Below, piece after piece: positions 45,582-54,884 of a stretch of DNA of 64,000 nt. The stretch comes from CAYRVX01 sp964427875 (lineage in GTDB: Bacteria > Planctomycetota > Phycisphaerae > SM23-33), in contig CAYRVX010000001.1 of NCBI GenBank assembly GCA_964427875.1, forward strand, positions 1 to 64,000. The letters are read 5' to 3'. Within the stretch, counting starts at the first letter, position 1, and every line of letters starts with the position of its first letter. A program made the translations under genes and the position numbers. Below the pieces are notes generated by a model. That model saw only the letters and a program-made list of their open reading frames with translations. It had not been told where the DNA came from and searched no databases.

Positions 45582-46274
45582 ATGTGGACCCGAGAGCAGG
45601 TAGCCGGGACGATCGACCACGCGGCGCTGAAGCCGCAGATGACCGACGACGATATCCGCGAGGCGTGCGCGCTGGGCAGGAAGTACGGCGTAGCCACGGT
45701 GTGCGTCCGCCCCGGCGACGTGGCCCTGGCGGCCAAGGAGCTGGCCGGCTCCGGCATACCGCCCTCCGCCGTGATCGGCTTCCCCCACGGCGCCCACCGC
45801 AGCGAGACCAAGGCCCTGGAGGCCAGGCTCGCCATCGAGGACGGCGCCAAGGAGCTCGACATGGTCATGAACGTCGGCAAGTTCCTGAGCGGCGACCATG
45901 AGCTTGTGAAGAAGGACATCGCCGGCGTGGTGGCCGAGGCGAAGGCGGCCGGCGGCGTCCTCGTCAAGGTCATCCTCGAGACGTGCTATCTCTCGGCGGA
46001 GCAGATCGCCAAGGCGTGCGAGATCGCCCGCGACGCCGGGGCGGACTTCGTCAAGACCTCGACCGGTTTCGGCGACGGCCCGGCCACGCCCGAGGCCATC
46101 GACGTCATGGTGAAGACGGTCGGGGATTGCATGGGCGTGAAGGCCTCCGGCGGCGTGCGGAGCTACGAGACGGCCGTCGGCTACCTCGAGCAGGGCTGCA
46201 AGCGCCTCGGGGCGGCCGGCGGGACGAAGGTCATCTGCGAGGAGGCCCCCGCCGATGAGGGCGGCGATTACTGA
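45582..46274 (+). CDS. deoC: Deoxyribose-phosphate aldolase family protein
   Basis: A 230-aa class I aldolase. The active-site triad is present: Asp93 in ELDMVMNVG, Schiff-base Lys158 in FVKTSTGFG, and Lys187 in GVKASGGVRS. The usual substrate is 2-deoxyribose-5-phosphate, giving acetaldehyde and glyceraldehyde-3-phosphate. The company of two dehydrogenases, a kinase and an MFS transporter allows a related phospho-sugar instead. GGAG precedes ATG 45582; a TTG at 45567 is possible but less likely. The next gene begins 11 bp later. Confidence 0.92.
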   Translation: MWTREQVAGTIDHAALKPQMTDDDIREACALGRKYGVATVCVRPGDVALAAKELAGSGIPPSAVIGFPHGAHRSETKALEARLAIEDGAKELDMVMNVGKFLSGDHELVKKDIAGVVAEAKAAGGVLVKVILETCYLSAEQIAKACEIARDAGADFVKTSTGFGDGPATPEAIDVMVKTVGDCMGVKASGGVRSYETAVGYLEQGCKRLGAAGGTKVICEEAPADEGGDY

Positions 46275-46285
46275 TCGGGAGCGTC

Positions 46286-47335
46286 ATGGCGGAGACGATG
46301 AAGGCGGTGGTGTACTATGCACCCCGCGATGTCCGCGTCGAGCAGGTGCCCGTGCCGGCCTGCGGCAAAGGCGAGCTTCTGGCGAAGGTGGATGCCTGTG
46401 CCGTCTGCGGCTCGGACCTCAAGAGCTTCCAGGTCGGCAACCCCCGCATCAAGCCGCCGCAGACGATGGGGCACGAGTTCACCGGCCTGATCGAGGAGAT
46501 CGGCGCCGCCGTGACCGGCTTCGCCGTCGGCGAGCGGATCGTCATGGCCACGACCGTCTCCTGCGGCCAGTGCTTCTACTGCCGACGGGGCTGGCGGAAC
46601 ATCTGCCTGAACCTCGCCCCGATGGGATTCTCCTATCCCGGGGGCATGGCCGAGTACGTCGTCATCCCCAATCGCGCGATCGCCAACGGCCACGTGATCA
46701 AGGTGCCGACCGGCGTGAAGGCCGAGCACGCCGCCCTGTCCGAGCCGGTCAGTTGCGCGGTCAACTCCCTGGGCAACTGTAACATCGAGGGGGGCGAGAC
46801 CGTCGTGGTCCTCGGGGCCGGGCCGATGGGGCTCATGAACGCCTGCGTCGCCCGAGCAATGGGGGCCGGCAGGATCATCCTATCGGAGATCAGCGAAAAG
46901 AGGCTCCGGCTCGCCGAGCAGTTCGACGTGGACCTGCTTGTCAACCCGGCCGAGCAGGACCTCAAGCGGGTCGTCCTGGATGCCACGGACGGCCTCGGTG
47001 CCGACGTGGCCATCGTAGCCGCCCCCGCGGCCGAGCCGCAGGAGATGGCCGTCGAACTGGTCCGAAAGCGCGGCACCGTCTGCCTCTTCGCGTCCCTGCC
47101 GAAGGGCGGCAGCGCCATCACGATCGACAGCCGTCCGCTTCACTACGGCGAGCTGCGGCTCGTCGGCACGAGCGACTCCACGCCGGGGCACGTCAAGACG
47201 GCCGTCGAACTGCTGGCCTCGGGCAAGGTCCCCGCCGAGAAGCTCGCCAGCCACGTCCTGCCGCTGGAGGACGTGCACGAGGCCTTCGAGCTGATGACCA
47301 CCGGCGAGGCGCTGCGTGTGGTGCTCAAGCCGTAA
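46286..47335 (+). CDS. Zinc-dependent alcohol/polyol dehydrogenase
   Basis: A 349-aa medium-chain dehydrogenase of the sorbitol/threonine dehydrogenase type. Catalytic-zinc region CAVCGSDLKSF and GHEFTGLIEE; structural-zinc cysteines in CGQCFYCRRGWRNIC; Rossmann motif VLGAGPMGLMN; strand 2 ends ILSEIS, favouring NAD. The LVGTSDSTPGHV segment near the end is typical of sugar-alcohol members. It is the last gene of the plus-strand group and faces a convergent kinase gene across a hairpin. Confidence 0.9.
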   Translation: MAETMKAVVYYAPRDVRVEQVPVPACGKGELLAKVDACAVCGSDLKSFQVGNPRIKPPQTMGHEFTGLIEEIGAAVTGFAVGERIVMATTVSCGQCFYCRRGWRNICLNLAPMGFSYPGGMAEYVVIPNRAIANGHVIKVPTGVKAEHAALSEPVSCAVNSLGNCNIEGGETVVVLGAGPMGLMNACVARAMGAGRIILSEISEKRLRLAEQFDVDLLVNPAEQDLKRVVLDATDGLGADVAIVAAPAAEPQEMAVELVRKRGTVCLFASLPKGGSAITIDSRPLHYGELRLVGTSDSTPGHVKTAVELLASGKVPAEKLASHVLPLEDVHEAFELMTTGEALRVVLKP

Positions 47336-47366
47336 AGATCGTTTTTATTTGGACTTATAATGAACA

Positions 47367-47394
47367 AAGCCCACGGGTCGCGACCCGTGGGTTT
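47367..47394. terminator. Bidirectional hairpin between convergent genes
   Basis: An exact 22-bp palindrome (47370-47391) has arms CCCACGGGTCG and CGACCCGTGGG, flanked by AAA on the left and TTT on the right, so on either strand the hairpin is followed by a short T run. It sits between the stops of two convergent genes (47335 and 47426). It may equally be a copy of a dispersed palindromic repeat. Confidence 0.6.
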
Positions 47395-47425
47395 CAGTCT
47401 GGGGCGAAGAGGTCGCGTCCTGGCG

Positions 47426-48940
47426 CTATGCGAGTTCCCTCCACACCGCGTCCAACGCCTCGATGACCTTGTTGTACCGGGCGTACTTGGCGTCGTAGAG
47501 GTCCTTTTTGGACGCATCCGGCTCCTGGGTCCTCGTGAACTTGACCATGGCGCCGACGGCGGCCTGGAAGCTGTCGTAACAACCGGACGCGACGGCGGCG
47601 AGGATCGCGGCGCCCAGCGCGCCCAGCTCGGTGCCCTCGGGTATGTCCACGGGCACGCCGAAGCAGTCGGCGAAGATCTGCACCCATACCTTGCTCCGGG
47701 CCGCGCCGCCCGTGAAACGGATCCGCTCGGGCATCGAGCGGAACTTCAGCAGCCGGTCCACGTGGAAGCGGTGGCCGAAGATCACACCCTCGTAGATCGC
47801 CCGCAGGACGTGCCCGCGGCCGTGATAGTTGTTCAGGCCGACGAAGGAGCACTTCGCGTCGGGGTTGACGTTCGAGCCGTACAGGAAAGGCAGGAAGACT
47901 ATGGCCGTCTCCTCGGGCGTCGTGGCGGCCACCAGGTCGTTGACGAGGTCGAAGACGTTTCCGCCCTTCCGTTCGGCTGCCTCGCGCTCGGCGGCGAGGA
48001 ACTCCGTCACGAACCATTCGAGGTTGCTCGCGGAGGTGGCGCTGCCCTCGAGCATGAGGTAGTAGTCGGGGATGGCGTAGCAGCTCGTCATGAAGACGTC
48101 CTCATCCACGACGGGAGTCCTGGAGATGTACTGGTTGTTGCCCCACGTGCCGGCGATCATGCAGAGGGGCCCCTCGTCGGTCAGCCCGGTCGAGAGCCCG
48201 CAGGCGTCGATGTCGAACATGCCGCCGGCGACGGGGGTGCCGGCGGCGAGTCCGGTCTCCGCCGCCGCGTCGGAAGTCACCTCTCCGCAGATGTCGGCCG
48301 AGCGGACCAGCGGGGGCAGCAGGCCGCGCATCTCGCCGATGCCGAAGGCCTCGAGCACCTCGTCGTCGTAGTCGGCCGTGCCGACGTTGATGAGGCTCGT
48401 GCCGGAGAAGTCGGTCAGCTCGGCGGCGATCCGGCCGGTCAGGCGGAAGCGGATGTAGTCCTTGCACATAAGGACCCAGCCGGCCTGCTTCATCACCTCG
48501 GGCTCGTTGTCCCGCAGCCAGGCCAGCAGCGCGTTGGGCTGGGCCGCCCAGACGGCCTGCATCGTCTTCGGGCGGATCGCCTTGTCCACGCCGTCGGCGA
48601 TCCACTGATCGGCGTACTTGCGGGCGCGGGCGTCGGTGGAGCTGATGGCGTTGTAGACGGGCCTGCCGTCCTTGTCCACGAGGTACAGCCCGTTCCCGTG
48701 CCCGGCCGAGGCGATGCACGCGATGTCCTTCGCGTCGATCTTCGCCTGCGAGAGCACCTCGCGGATGCTCTCGACCGTCGCCTGCCAACTGCTGAGCATG
48801 TCCATCTCGACGTAGCCGAGCTGCGGCGTGATCGTCTCGATCTTCCGCGAGGCCACCGCGAGCTCCTCGCCGGCCAGCGTGAACAGCGCCGCCTTGGCGA
48901 CGGTGCAGCCGTTATCCGTTCCAAGCAGGTACTTGGCCAT
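47426..48940 (-). CDS. FGGY-family carbohydrate kinase
   Basis: A 504-aa sugar kinase. The start MAKYLLGTDNGCTVAKAALF holds the phosphate-binding motif with Asn instead of Val after Asp, as in the LyxK/EryA-like branch rather than XylB. ASAGHGNGLYLVD, GGMFDIDACGLSTG (catalytic-base Asp region) and RFTGGAARSKVW complete the fold. The substrate is probably a ketopentose, polyol or related sugar. ATG 48940 is supported by AAGGAG six nt upstream. It is the last gene of a minus-strand SDR-MFS-kinase group. Confidence 0.87.
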   Translation of the reverse strand: MAKYLLGTDNGCTVAKAALFTLAGEELAVASRKIETITPQLGYVEMDMLSSWQATVESIREVLSQAKIDAKDIACIASAGHGNGLYLVDKDGRPVYNAISSTDARARKYADQWIADGVDKAIRPKTMQAVWAAQPNALLAWLRDNEPEVMKQAGWVLMCKDYIRFRLTGRIAAELTDFSGTSLINVGTADYDDEVLEAFGIGEMRGLLPPLVRSADICGEVTSDAAAETGLAAGTPVAGGMFDIDACGLSTGLTDEGPLCMIAGTWGNNQYISRTPVVDEDVFMTSCYAIPDYYLMLEGSATSASNLEWFVTEFLAAEREAAERKGGNVFDLVNDLVAATTPEETAIVFLPFLYGSNVNPDAKCSFVGLNNYHGRGHVLRAIYEGVIFGHRFHVDRLLKFRSMPERIRFTGGAARSKVWVQIFADCFGVPVDIPEGTELGALGAAILAAVASGCYDSFQAAVGAMVKFTRTQEPDASKKDLYDAKYARYNKVIEALDAVWRELA

Positions 48941-49061
48941 GGGAATCTCCTTCATGGCAGTGAACACTGCGAGCACAGCCCGGCCGCACCGCGTCCGCCG
49001 GCCGGGCTGCTCAAGATCGTCGCGCCGAGTCCCTCGGGGCCCGGCAGCAATCAGCGGCTTG

Positions 49062-50357
49062 CTACATAGCCTCCCCGCCTGCCTCGGCGGCTTTCTCGGC
49101 GCCCTTCGCGGCCACCGGGTCGCGGAACAGCAGGAAGAAGAGCACGAGTACAACCGCGGAGGCGATGGTGCTGACCAGCCACATGGCGTAATAGTTCTTG
49201 CCCCCGTCCTCGGTGGCGATCTGGAGCAGGGCGCCGTTGACGAAATTGCCCACGAGCAGCCCGACGCCGAAGGAGACCAGGAAGATCAGCCCCTGGGCCT
49301 GGGCCCTCATCTCCTTGGGGGCCTTGCGGTCGATGTATATCTGCCCCCCGACGTAGAAGAAGCCGAAGATGATGCCGTGGACGAGGATGGCCAGGAAATA
49401 CAGCGGCGCGAAGTCGGCGATGTCACCCACCAGGTAGGCCGCGTACCGCAGCAACTGGGCGGCCAGGCCGATCAGGATCGTCCGCTTCAGCCCCAGTAAC
49501 GCGATGGACACGGGCACCAGCAGCATCAGGAACATCTCCACAAACTGGCCCATGTTCATGGTGGCAGTGAGGTACTTGAAGCCCTGGTCCTGGAGGAAGG
49601 CCGAGCCGTACGACCAGTGGGCGGCGAAGGGAATCGTCCCGAGCAGCGTGCCGAGGATCAGCACGGCGAAGTAGCGGTCCTTCATCAGCCCCAGGGAGCG
49701 CAGACCGAGCGCGTCGGCGATGGACGCCTTCTGGCCCTTGGCCGGCGGGGGGGTGTGGGGCAGGAACAGGGCATGGATGGCGGCCACCAGCGCCACGGCC
49801 GCCCCGCAGTAGTGCGGGATGTTCGTCCCGTCGATCTTCAGGGGGATGGGCTCCGGACCGCTGGTGTCGACGAACAGCCACCCGGCGATCAGGCTGAACG
49901 CCGCCGCCGCCACCCACCCGATAGATCCAAACACGCGGATCTGGGGAAACTTCTCCGAGGGGCTATGGGACATTGCGATAGCGCTGGTCAGCCCCCAGGT
50001 GGGCATGTAGGCGAGGAGCGCCAACAGGAGGAAGGTGAAGACGGCCCCCGGGCTGGTCACCCGCCCGGAGAGGAACAGCAGCACGCCGGTGGCCAGGTTC
50101 AACACGGCCAGGACCCGCTCGGAGGAGAAGTGCCGGTCGGCGAACATGCCGATCAGCGGGGAGCCGAGGCACCCGATGGCCATGGAGCTGAGGATCAGGG
50201 CCATCTGCGTGCCCGTCATCTCCAGCCTGGCGAGGTAGGCCGACAGCGGCACGAACCACACCGCCACCAGCATGTATTGAAGGAACATCATGGCACTCAG
50301 CCGGATCCGGACGTTCATGGGGATGCCGGTGCCGGGACTTGCTGCGATCTCAGTCAT
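49062..50357 (-). CDS. MFS transporter, nucleoside:H+ symporter (NupG)-like
   Basis: A 431-aa transporter with 12 predicted TM helices. MFLQYMLVAVWFVPLSAYLA, GMFADRHFSSERVLA and the central HYCGAAVALVAAIHALFLPHTPPP match the NupG/XapB branch. A typical loop GGQIYIDRKAPKEMRAQAQGL lies after TM10. Placed between an SDR and a sugar kinase, it may import a nucleoside or a free sugar or polyol. A 9-bp stem (AGCCCGGCC/GGCCGGGCT, 48977-49008) lies in the 121-bp gap before the kinase gene. Confidence 0.85.
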   Translation of the reverse strand: MTEIAASPGTGIPMNVRIRLSAMMFLQYMLVAVWFVPLSAYLARLEMTGTQMALILSSMAIGCLGSPLIGMFADRHFSSERVLAVLNLATGVLLFLSGRVTSPGAVFTFLLLALLAYMPTWGLTSAIAMSHSPSEKFPQIRVFGSIGWVAAAAFSLIAGWLFVDTSGPEPIPLKIDGTNIPHYCGAAVALVAAIHALFLPHTPPPAKGQKASIADALGLRSLGLMKDRYFAVLILGTLLGTIPFAAHWSYGSAFLQDQGFKYLTATMNMGQFVEMFLMLLVPVSIALLGLKRTILIGLAAQLLRYAAYLVGDIADFAPLYFLAILVHGIIFGFFYVGGQIYIDRKAPKEMRAQAQGLIFLVSFGVGLLVGNFVNGALLQIATEDGGKNYYAMWLVSTIASAVVLVLFFLLFRDPVAAKGAEKAAEAGGEAM

Positions 50358-50456
50358 GGGATGACTCCATCAAATCAAGCCTTGCCCGAACGACCTGCCC
50401 ACGTCCCTCGCGGGCAAGCTTCGCACAGCCCATCCTGCCGCCGACACACGGCGGCG

Positions 50457-51239
50457 CTATCGCATCATCATTCCGCCGGTGACGTCGAGAGTCGTTCCCG
50501 TCATGTATCCGGCGGCGTCGGAAGCCAGAAAGACCACCACGGAGGCGATCTCCTCCGGCGTGGCGATCCGGTGCAGCGGGATGCGGGCGACGTACTTCTC
50601 CTCGTCGGCGGCCAGGCGCCTGGCGACCATCTCCGTCCGTATCATGCCCGGGGCCACGGCGTTGACGTGGATGCCCCTGGGCGCCACCTCCCGCGCCAGC
50701 GCGCGGGTGAAGGAGACCATCGCGCCCTTGCTGCAATCGTAGGGCAGGTGCCCGCTGGTCGAGCCGAGGAAGGCCGCCTGGGAGACGATGTTGACGATCC
50801 GGCCCGGCCGCCCGTCGTCCAGCAGGCGCCGGACGAGCTCGCGGGAGAGGAGAAAAGCGCCGGTCACGTTCACCTGGAAGATGTGGTTCCACTCCTCCTG
50901 CGTGTAGCCGGTGATCGGCCCGGAGCCCAGGGCGGCGGCGTTGTTGACGAGGATGTCAACCTGGCCGAACCGCTGCTCGACGAGGCGGAGCATCTCGTGG
51001 ATGTCGTCCTCGCAGGCCAGGTCGACGGGCACGGCGACGGCCTCGGTGCCGTGCGTGTCGGCGATGTGCCGCACGACGGCGTCGGCTTCGTCAACGAGGT
51101 CGATTCCCTTCTCGGCGCAGCGGTAGTAGTTGACGGCCACCTTTGCCCCCTCGGCCGCCAGGGCGAAGGCTATCGCCTTGCCCAGCCCGCTCGAGGCGCC
51201 GGTGACTAGGGCCACCTTATCCTTCAGATGCAGGTCCAT
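50457..51239 (-). CDS. Short-chain dehydrogenase (SDR)
   Basis: A 260-aa classical SDR of the FabG-like type. TGASSGLGKAIA (about 14-25), NNAA (about 96), catalytic Ser in NIVSQAAFLG, and YDCSKGAM. C-terminal GYMTGTTLDVTGGMMM. Strand 2 (VNYYRCAEKG) lacks an acidic end, so NADP is likely. It heads the minus-strand group with the MFS transporter and the kinase; the substrate is unknown. A weak GGAAGA precedes the ATG. Confidence 0.88.
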   Translation of the reverse strand: MDLHLKDKVALVTGASSGLGKAIAFALAAEGAKVAVNYYRCAEKGIDLVDEADAVVRHIADTHGTEAVAVPVDLACEDDIHEMLRLVEQRFGQVDILVNNAAALGSGPITGYTQEEWNHIFQVNVTGAFLLSRELVRRLLDDGRPGRIVNIVSQAAFLGSTSGHLPYDCSKGAMVSFTRALAREVAPRGIHVNAVAPGMIRTEMVARRLAADEEKYVARIPLHRIATPEEIASVVVFLASDAAGYMTGTTLDVTGGMMMR

Positions 51240-51248
51240 TCTTCCGTC

Positions 51249-51380
51249 GACTCGTGGATCCGTTGACTCGTGGATTCGTCAAGAGCTCCGCCGGGACGGC
51301 ACGACCGGAAGCCGCAACGCGTACGGTATCCTTATCATTCCAGGCAACCAGTTGACGAGCTGACGAGTCAACGGATCAAC
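51249..51380. repeat. Direct plus inverted repeat in intergenic spacer
   Basis: The left side holds a 16-bp tandem: GACTCGTGGATCCGTT (51249-51264) and GACTCGTGGATTCGTC (51265-51280). The right side, GTTGACGAGC and TGACGAGTCAACGGATCAAC (51351-51380), is an imperfect inverted copy: about 24 of 28 positions match 51255-51282 in reverse complement. About 68 bp separate the arms. The spacer lies between the SDR start and the stop of the SMP-30-like gene. Its nature (mobile repeat, terminator or regulatory site) is unknown. Confidence 0.6.
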
Positions 51381-51384
51381 GGGC

Positions 51385-52437
51385 TTACTTGAGCTTGATC
51401 ACCGAGATGGTGTGGTCCTTGTCGTAGGCGGAGTTCCTCAGCCCGGGGAAGGTCATGTCGAAGCAGACGACGAACATCTCGTTGCCGCGGACGATGACCT
51501 CGCAGGGCTGGTCGAGCAGGCCGTCGGCGCCGGTCGTGTCGCCGTTCTCCCAGATGGTCCAGACCTTGCCCTCGGGCGTGAAGGCCCGCACCGCGTTGGA
51601 GGCCGAATCCGTAATGTAGATCGTGTTGTCGTCGGCGTTCCAGAACATCCCGTCGGCGCTGGGCAGCAGCTTCGGGTCGTCGATGAGCAGCTCGGGCGTG
51701 CCCTTGCCGTTCTGGTCGATCTTGATCTTGAAGACCCGCCCGTCGCCGAAGTTGCCGCAGTACAGGTTGCCCTCGCCGTCGAAGGTCAGCCCGTCGGCGC
51801 CGGCCATGTCGCCCCGGCCGCGCTTGATCGTATTCAACGTGCAGCAGATGTGCGGGTCCTTCGCGCCCGGCTTGAGGTGAACGACGCCCTTGTTCATCTC
51901 CTCGAGCGTCAGCCGGTAGATGTGGCTCTGGCCCTCCACCTCGGAGGACGTATCGCTGACGTAGACGGCGTTGCCGCGCCAGATCGCCGCGTTGGCGAGG
52001 CTGAAGCCGTCGGCGGCCACCTCCGCACCGTCGAACTCGCCGTCCTTGATCTTGATCCGCAGCAGGCGGCTCTTGCGCTTCGGGTTGTAGAAGTACTGGT
52101 TGTCGGCGACGTAGAGGTGCCCGTCCGGCCCGATGTCGAGGCCCATCGGGCCGCACCGGTTGGTGTCCGCGTGCATGGGCAGGTCGCAGAACTTCTCGAT
52201 CTTGTTGTCCGGAGTGATCTTCATGATCAGCCCGGGGTAGAGGATGTTCTCGCAGAAGTTCGGGCAGGAGAGGTACATGACGTTCGTCTTCTCGCAGAGC
52301 GTCATGCCGTCGGGCGTGTTGCACGTGTCCGGCAGGGAGAACGCCAGCTTGGGCCTGTACTGCTGGCACCCGCCCAGGAGGACGGCGCCAGAGACAAGCA
52401 GCACGATGGACAATCCACGGAGGCTCTTGGGGGTCAT
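51385..52437 (-). CDS. SMP-30/gluconolactonase-like propeller lipoprotein
   Basis: A 350-aa lipoprotein with signal peptide VLLVSGAVLLGGC and lipobox LGGC (Cys24). The mature part is a beta-propeller with SGL/NHL-type blades: MGLDIGPDGHLYVADNQ, GLTFDGEGNLYCGNFGDGR and MFWNADDNTIYITDSASN, as in SMP-30/gluconolactonase/LRE proteins. Possible lactonase or ligand-binding role. Strong SD (AAGGAAAGGAA) before ATG 52437. It is the last gene of the minus-strand run. Confidence 0.8.
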   Translation of the reverse strand: MTPKSLRGLSIVLLVSGAVLLGGCQQYRPKLAFSLPDTCNTPDGMTLCEKTNVMYLSCPNFCENILYPGLIMKITPDNKIEKFCDLPMHADTNRCGPMGLDIGPDGHLYVADNQYFYNPKRKSRLLRIKIKDGEFDGAEVAADGFSLANAAIWRGNAVYVSDTSSEVEGQSHIYRLTLEEMNKGVVHLKPGAKDPHICCTLNTIKRGRGDMAGADGLTFDGEGNLYCGNFGDGRVFKIKIDQNGKGTPELLIDDPKLLPSADGMFWNADDNTIYITDSASNAVRAFTPEGKVWTIWENGDTTGADGLLDQPCEVIVRGNEMFVVCFDMTFPGLRNSAYDKDHTISVIKLK

Positions 52438-52541
52438 GTCAGTTCCTTTCCTTCTGAAGCGGCGGTTGATCGGGGCTTCGCGACGACAACGGCAGAAGTG
52501 TAACGTCCGTACCCGGCGGAGAAAAGCAAAAAGGCGCCGGG

Positions 52542-54851
52542 CTACTTCACGAACTCGACGGCCCGGTTCCGCGGGTGTCGCCACCGGGCCTTCTCGTAGC
52601 TGTCCATCGCGGCCCGGACGAAGCGGTACATCTCCTCGGCGCCGCTGAGCCCTGCCCGCGCCAGGGCCGCCGCGCTGGCCTCGTTGCCGTAGTCGTGCCA
52701 GCGGCCGACCTTCTCGGCGAGGAACTTCGCCTCGACGTCGGCGGGAAGCGGCCAGTCCTCCGGCCGCATCTTGCGCTTCGGCAGCTTCGCCAGCCAAGGC
52801 TTCATCTTCCCCCGGCTGTACTGGTGGGCGGCGTTGACCATCAGGTAGTAGTACATCTCGGCGAAGTTCCTCAGCGGCCGGCGGTTGGTGGACTTCTCGC
52901 GACCGTTCTCGTCCCATTCGACGGTCTCGACGGCCAGCGGGAACTGGTAGCTCATCGCGTGGGCGGGCTGGGCGCGATAGGTCTTGCCGTTCGGCGCGGT
53001 GAACGTGTCCTTCGAGAGATACAGCCCCGTGAGGAACTTCGCGCCCCAGTCTCGCAGCCCCGCGGCCGGCTCGGCCCAGCCCTTGCGGGCCGCGTTGTCC
53101 AGCGACCAGAGCAGCCAGGTGTACTGCCAGGTGCTCGTGGCCGGCGAGCAGGGCCAGCTCATCCGCCCGGAACAGTGCCGCTGGCCGTCGTAGAACACGT
53201 GGAACCGCCCGGCGTCCGGGCCGGCGGCCTTGAACGCATCGAAGCTCGCCTTCAGCCGGTCGGCGAGGTAGGCCTTTCGCGGGTGGCCGTCCGGCAGGAG
53301 GAAGTGGGCGTCGGCGGCCGAGCGGAGCGTCCAGGCGTCGCCGCGGATCTGGCCCATTCTCGTGATGCCCTTGAACGGCCACCAGCGGGCGAAGCGAATG
53401 CCCCAGAAGAGCATCTCCTCGCGGAAGAAGCTCTCGCCCGTGGCCAGGTACGAGTAATACCCCGCGCTGGGGTGATGGGCGAAGTCGGGCTTGTTGCGGC
53501 ACTCGGCCCTGCCGCGGATCAGCCGCAGGGCGCGGCCGTTGCGGAAGCCGTACCAGATCCGCGGCCAGGTGGGATCCGTGTGCGGCAGGCCGATCCGCCG
53601 CGTGGCCGGGTCGCGGAAGTGGACGGGGAAGCTGCCCAGCCCGTTACCGTCGCCGCTTCGGGCCTTGACGCGCAGCCCCATCGATTCGCTCGCCAGGGCC
53701 TGGCGATGCCAGAGTGCATAGGGCCCGATGTCCGGCCGCCCGCCCGTGCCGGGCATGTACCGGTAGACCGGGCCGGTCTGGAGGATCCGCCCGTCCGGCC
53801 AGTTCAGCGGGTCCACCTTGGCCGACTTGGCGAGCCCCGCGGCGATTCCGGGGTCCATCGGCTCGTCCACGGCGGCGATCTTGGGGAAGAACTGCGAATA
53901 GACCAGGTAGCCAAGCGATTCCTTGGCCAGCAGCAGCGGCGGGCGGGCGCCGTACCACCGCAGCACGCGGTAGCGCGTGCCCCACCAGTGCGTGACCGGG
54001 CCGTGCTCCGCGAGCGTCGTTACGTCGCCGGTCGGCCCCGCCTGGAAGCGCAAGGCCGTGAAGTCGCGGTCGCGAAGGACGATCTCCTTCGGCAGCGGCT
54101 TGGCCGGCAAACGCGTGTTCTCGACGACGTACGCGATGCGAACGCCCGCCAGGTGGCTGTAGAACCGCAGGCGATAAAACACGTCGATGTCGGCGTCCAC
54201 CTTGCCATCTCTCTTGGGCACGTCGTGGAGCTCGAACTCGTAGCACACGGGCCCTGCCAGCCTGGGTGCGAGCCCGCCGGCCTCGGCCCGGCCGGCGAGG
54301 ACGGCGGCGATCTGCCTCATCTTCCCGGCCGGCACGGCGCTGGCGAGCTTCCCGCCGGCCGGCGTGTCGAGCTCACAGCGGACCGCGAAGTCCTCCAGCT
54401 CTATCGCCGGGCGGAACTTCGGCGGCAGCGGCGGGGCGACCTTGGTGAACTCTATCGTCATCGACCCCCTGGCGGTGAGCTTCGCCGCGATCAGCGAGAC
54501 CAGGGCGTGTTTGATCGACCCGTCGGCCGGCCAGGTCGCCAGCACGTCCACCTGCGCCGGCATGGGCTTGCCGCCGAGCACCGGGCAGAGCCTGCCGACC
54601 GGCCAGTCGCCCTCGCCGCAGCCGACGGAGAGTGTCACGGGGACGGCCTCGCCGCCGGCGCCCCGGCATTCGATCAGCTTGACCGTCAGCGGGTACTTCG
54701 TCCGCCGCAGCTTCCGGTCGGCGGCAAGGCAGGCCTCAAAGGCAGCCACGCCGTCGGCACACAGGCCGCGAGTCGGGCCGGCCAGCAGACCCACCGCCAG
54801 CATTCCCAAGAGGGCAGCCGTTCGAGAGGCACGTCTATCTGCGAGGTCCAT
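52542..54851 (-). CDS. Secreted YetA/PcRGLX-like RIFT-barrel protein
   Basis: A 769-aa protein with a signal peptide (about 1-32). Residues about 50-320 fit the RIFT-barrel start of YetA/exo-rhamnogalacturonan-lyase-like proteins (GEGDWPVGRLCPVLGGKPMP, LATWPADGSIKHALVSL, VTHWWGTRYRVLRWYG). Residues about 330-760 are an alpha-helical toroid-like part with HHPSAGYYSYLATGES and STWQYTWLLWSLDNA. It probably acts on a polysaccharide, but no catalytic residue can be assigned. The CPBP-like gene ends 33 bp upstream of its start. Confidence 0.65.
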   Translation of the reverse strand: MDLADRRASRTAALLGMLAVGLLAGPTRGLCADGVAAFEACLAADRKLRRTKYPLTVKLIECRGAGGEAVPVTLSVGCGEGDWPVGRLCPVLGGKPMPAQVDVLATWPADGSIKHALVSLIAAKLTARGSMTIEFTKVAPPLPPKFRPAIELEDFAVRCELDTPAGGKLASAVPAGKMRQIAAVLAGRAEAGGLAPRLAGPVCYEFELHDVPKRDGKVDADIDVFYRLRFYSHLAGVRIAYVVENTRLPAKPLPKEIVLRDRDFTALRFQAGPTGDVTTLAEHGPVTHWWGTRYRVLRWYGARPPLLLAKESLGYLVYSQFFPKIAAVDEPMDPGIAAGLAKSAKVDPLNWPDGRILQTGPVYRYMPGTGGRPDIGPYALWHRQALASESMGLRVKARSGDGNGLGSFPVHFRDPATRRIGLPHTDPTWPRIWYGFRNGRALRLIRGRAECRNKPDFAHHPSAGYYSYLATGESFFREEMLFWGIRFARWWPFKGITRMGQIRGDAWTLRSAADAHFLLPDGHPRKAYLADRLKASFDAFKAAGPDAGRFHVFYDGQRHCSGRMSWPCSPATSTWQYTWLLWSLDNAARKGWAEPAAGLRDWGAKFLTGLYLSKDTFTAPNGKTYRAQPAHAMSYQFPLAVETVEWDENGREKSTNRRPLRNFAEMYYYLMVNAAHQYSRGKMKPWLAKLPKRKMRPEDWPLPADVEAKFLAEKVGRWHDYGNEASAAALARAGLSGAEEMYRFVRAAMDSYEKARWRHPRNRAVEFVK

Positions 54852-54884
54852 CTGTGTCTCCCCAATGTCATGGTGGCTGAATCG

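Noticed and set aside
48977..49008. Hairpin between MFS and kinase genes as a terminator
   Set aside because: A 9-bp stem without a T-tract inside an apparent operon; processing or chance is as likely as termination.
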